A stretch of 8,194 nt of DNA from WTJH01 sp049598145 (GTDB lineage Bacteria > Bacteroidota > Bacteroidia > Flavobacteriales > Flavobacteriaceae). The stretch lies in contig JBMYNJ010000067.1 in NCBI GenBank assembly GCA_049598145.1, positions 1 to 8,194 of the forward strand, read 5' to 3'. Position 1 is the stretch's first letter. Each line of letters begins with the position of its first letter. A model generated the notes under the pieces. The model did no database searches and was not told where the DNA came from. It saw nothing but the letters and a program-made list of their open reading frames with translations. Position numbers and translations under genes: made by a program. This document shows positions 6,104-8,194 of the stretch, in pieces.

Positions 6104-6884
6104 GCTTGACCACTAAACCCTCATTGCTACGGATATTAAACACGGTTTGGTCTTCAAAAATGAGGTATTGCCCCTTGATCCCTTTCAAAACCTGTTCAAA
6201 GCTTTGTTGTTTGATTAAATTCAAACTTTTTACTTTTTCGGGATATTGAAGGACCGGAAAATCGATTGCCTGAGGTTCTTGATAGGGAAGCACATAGTCT
6301 CGAACTTCTTGGGGTAAATGATCGACAGCTAAGGTATATGCGACCTGAAAATCGACTTCTTCAGCAGCACTTTGCAACATTTTTCGCCAATTGGTTTTAT
6401 CGGAAAACTGATCCTTTAAGGCGACCTCGGCGACCCCTGCCAAATAGCGATTGGGGACTTCCAAAAGCGGAATGGCCCGATGGGCTCCCTGATCGATCCA
6501 ACGGGTAGGAATCTGTGCCTTGCGCGTGACCCCAACTTTCAAATGACTGCTTAAGGCCAAATACACCCAATGCGGCTGTAACTGTACTTTTTGTTCAAAA
6601 ACGAGATCGCGATCTTCGATTCCGAGGTGCGCCTGACTGAGTTCAGGTCGCATCACCCAATCGCCCGCTTGAGGCTGTTCAAAAAAACACTTGCGGCAAA
6701 ATCCCTGTCGAAAGGTTTCCTCTGTAGAGCCGCAACTCAAACACTGATAGCCCTTGAACTCTAATTTCAGGGAGCGATTGATACAAGAATTTAGATGTAC
6801 ATAATCTTGAGGAAATTTAAGATAGTAATGAACCCCATCTGTTTCCAGTGCGGTTTTCATTTTTACAAGAACGCCCTCAAACAT
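6060..6884 (-). CDS. DUF2797 family protein with a CxxC zinc ribbon
   Basis: This is a conserved protein of unknown function. With the preferred start it has 274 residues. An N-terminal beta-rich part (MFEGVLVKMK...) is followed by a four-cysteine zinc-ribbon-like motif: C48-x2-C51 (YQCLSCG) and C63-x2-C66 (GFCRKCF). Then comes a highly conserved block: QAGDWVMRPELSQAHLGIED, HWVYLALSS, KVGVTRKAQIPTRWIDQGA, EVPNRYLAGVAEVALK and KTNWRKML. The part from VYL (107-109) through KVGVT (116-120), R128 and E153 resembles the layout of a GIY-YIG/T5orf172 fold, but this is my inference. The frame is open to an ATG at 6923, but that would begin MCIFCLQNKS, unlike the family, and it lies upstream of the likely -7 element, so ATG 6884 is chosen. 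The C-terminus overlaps rluF by 44 bp. A nucleic-acid role is plausible from the zinc ribbon; no function should be assumed. Confidence 0.85.
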   Translation of the reverse strand: MFEGVLVKMKTALETDGVHYYLKFPQDYVHLNSCINRSLKLEFKGYQCLSCGSTEETFRQGFCRKCFFEQPQAGDWVMRPELSQAHLGIEDRDLVFEQKVQLQPHWVYLALSSHLKVGVTRKAQIPTRWIDQGAHRAIPLLEVPNRYLAGVAEVALKDQFSDKTNWRKMLQSAAEEVDFQVAYTLAVDHLPQEVRDYVLPYQEPQAIDFPVLQYPEKVKSLNLIKQQSFEQVLKGIKGQYLIFEDQTVFNIRSNEGLVVKLTIGGSSANGIPIA

Positions 6885-6909
6885 TGTCAAAAAAGATTTA
6901 TTTTGGAGG

Positions 6910-6918
6910 CAAAAGATA
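6910..6918 (-). promoter_or_regulatory. Possible -7 element for the DUF2797 gene
   Basis: On the minus strand TATCTTTTG is TAnnTTTG with one extra T. It would start transcription near 6905, about 20 bases before ATG 6884 and downstream of the alternative ATG at 6923, which favours the shorter protein. No TTG stands at the proper upstream distance; the only one is 12 bases away. Confidence 0.35.
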
Positions 6919-6926
6919 CACATCTT

Positions 6927-8194
6927 ATGCCAATTCCCTTATTTCATTCCATCGCCTCATGGTTTTTGAAAAAGCGGATCCATCAGATGGAGTTATTCCT
7001 CAAATATCCGCATGAGGTCCAGCAAGAATTATTGCATCAATTACTCAATACCGCGGCTCAAACCGAAATGGGGAATCGATACGGTTTTGAATCCATCCGA
7101 AATTATGAAGACTATAAAAATCGGGTCCCTCTAGTTCAATATGAAGACATCGAACAACAGATTGAACGATGTCGTCTAGGCGCACAAAACATTTTTTGGC
7201 CCACCCCCATCAAATGGTTTGCCAAGTCTAGTGGCACAACTAATGCCAAGAGCAAGTTTATCCCGGTAAGTGTAGAGTCATTGGAAGGCTGTCACTACAA
7301 AGCCGGAAAAGATATGCTGTCTTTGTATTTCAATAATAACCCTCAGTCACAACTTCTCACTGGAAAGTGCCTTCGCTTAGGGGGAACACGCGAATTGTAT
7401 CAGGAAAGCAACAGCTACTTTGGAGACCTTTCCGCCATCATCATCGAAAACCTCCCCTTTTGGGCCGAAATTTCGAGTACGCCCAGCCATAAAGTTTCCC
7501 TAATGAGTGAATGGGAAACTAAGATGAACGCCATTATCGCTGAAGCGAGTAGTCAAAAAGTGACCAGCCTGGCCGGAGTGCCCTCTTGGATGTTGGTTTT
7601 ACTGCAAAATGCTTTAGAACAAAACCCCATTAAAAAACTCGCAGAAATTTGGCCTCATATTGAAGTCTACTTTCATGGTGGAGTGAGCTTTCGTCCCTAC
7701 CGAAGTCAATTCGACCAACTCTTCCCTTCCGAAACTCTGAAATACTATGAAATCTACAATGCATCCGAAGGATTTTTTGCCATACAGGACCAAAACCACA
7801 GCGATGAACTCTTGCTAATGTTGGATTATGGAATATTTTATGAATTTATTCCTATCGAAAATGGAATTCTTTCGGATCAAGTCTTTGATCTTTCCCAAGT
7901 GGAAGTAGGAAAAAATTATGCAGTCGTCATTACGACCAATGCGGGCTTGTGGCGCTACCAGATTGGTGATACCATACGGTTTACTTCGATCCACCCCTAT
8001 CGCATTCAGATTACGGGGAGAACCAAACATCACATCAATGTTTTTGGAGAAGAGCTGATGATCGACAATGCCGAAAAAGCTCTGGAACGCTTGTGTCAAG
8101 AATTTGATGTACAAATTGTGGATTATACGGCTGCACCTGTGTTTATGGACGGAAAAACCAAGGGAGCTCACGAATGGCTAATCGAATTCAAACA
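6927..8194 (+). CDS. GH3-family adenylate-forming enzyme, C-terminus beyond window
   Basis: The frame is open from ATG 6927 to the window edge, giving 422 complete codons; bacterial members usually have about 500 residues, so roughly the last 80-100 are missing. It belongs to the GH3 branch of the ANL superfamily, in which plant enzymes adenylate an acyl acid such as jasmonate or auxin and join it to an amino acid. All three ATP/AMP-binding motifs are visible: SSGTTNAKSKFIP (101-113), YNASEGFFA (277-285) and GLWRYQIGDTIRF (340-352), with R343, Y344 and D348. The start MPIPLFHSIASWFLKKRIHQMELFLKYP (given here in parts: MPIPLFHSIA, then SWFLKKRIHQMELF) has the N-terminal helix typical of Bacteroidota homologues. 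The acyl substrate and amine acceptor in bacteria are unknown to me. It diverges from the DUF2797 gene across only 42 bp. Confidence 0.92.
   Translation, partial: MPIPLFHSIASWFLKKRIHQMELFLKYPHEVQQELLHQLLNTAAQTEMGNRYGFESIRNYEDYKNRVPLVQYEDIEQQIERCRLGAQNIFWPTPIKWFAKSSGTTNAKSKFIPVSVESLEGCHYKAGKDMLSLYFNNNPQSQLLTGKCLRLGGTRELYQESNSYFGDLSAIIIENLPFWAEISSTPSHKVSLMSEWETKMNAIIAEASSQKVTSLAGVPSWMLVLLQNALEQNPIKKLAEIWPHIEVYFHGGVSFRPYRSQFDQLFPSETLKYYEIYNASEGFFAIQDQNHSDELLLMLDYGIFYEFIPIENGILSDQVFDLSQVEVGKNYAVVITTNAGLWRYQIGDTIRFTSIHPYRIQITGRTKHHINVFGEELMIDNAEKALERLCQEFDVQIVDYTAAPVFMDGKTKGAHEWLIEFK

Noticed and set aside
6899..6906. TATTTTGG as a -7 element for the GH3 gene
   Set aside because: It has one mismatch to TAnnTTTG, and the only TTG upstream is 12 bases away, too close for the consensus spacing.
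6885..6923. N-terminal extension MCIFCLQNKSFLT on the DUF2797 protein, with an extra CxxC motif
   Set aside because: MCIFC looks like a metal site, but the family starts near MFEGVL, and the likely -7 element lies downstream of this ATG, so it is probably untranslated.
7815..8171. Open frame of 118 codons on the minus strand
   Set aside because: It lies wholly inside the GH3 gene, whose adenylation motifs are all on the plus strand, and its translation shows no family motif.
1..8194. Mobile element, defence system or biosynthetic cluster
   Set aside because: No transposase, integrase, terminal inverted repeat, toxin-antitoxin pair, nuclease-helicase set or large synthase is present; the genes are core metabolic or informational types with even composition as far as can be judged by eye.

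Overview
The window looks like ordinary chromosomal DNA of a Bacteroidota bacterium, most likely in the Flavobacteriia. The signs are: -7 promoter elements of the TAnnTTTG type, a near absence of Shine-Dalgarno sequences, a HPPK-deoxynucleoside kinase fusion, a DUF2797 protein and a bacterial GH3-family protein, all with the sequence style I associate with this group. I see no phage, insertion sequence, CRISPR or plasmid gene. The genus cannot be named from this alone.

Layout, left to right. Positions 1-50 hold the 5' two thirds of a tRNA-Gly(GCC) on the minus strand, cut by the window edge. Between it and its apparent promoter (137-166, minus) lies a second tRNA-Gly-like unit (75-126). Its 5' half is intact, its anticodon arm is replaced by a longer GC-rich hairpin, and its T arm and 3' acceptor are missing. 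Next is mutS (minus, 184-2784), whose stop codon lies at the junction of a 12-bp tandem repeat. A divergent 101-bp spacer leads to a TrmH-family (SPOUT) RNA methyltransferase (plus, 2886-3425). Its 3' end overlaps by 20 bp the convergent folK-dNK fusion gene (minus, 3406-4524). A 68-bp divergent spacer with a clear TATCTTTG element precedes a two-gene operon on the plus strand: a YhhQ/VUT queuosine-precursor transporter (4593-5363) and the 23S rRNA pseudouridine synthase RluF (5366-6103), 2 bp apart. rluF overlaps by 44 bp the convergent DUF2797 gene (minus, start preferred at 6884). A 42-bp divergent spacer then leads to a GH3-family adenylate-forming enzyme (plus, from 6927), which runs off the right edge.

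Together the genes are housekeeping: mismatch repair, folate synthesis and deoxynucleoside salvage, and several RNA-maturation functions (rRNA/tRNA methylation, queuosine precursor uptake, rRNA pseudouridylation). Every gene or operon from mutS rightward alternates in orientation, with very short divergent spacers and overlapping convergent ends. No stretch over 300 bases lacks a gene. The points most worth a second look are the tRNA-like leader in front of tRNA-Gly, the possible GIY-YIG-like core of the DUF2797 protein, and the kinase half of the folK fusion. I did not find a convincing new multi-gene system.
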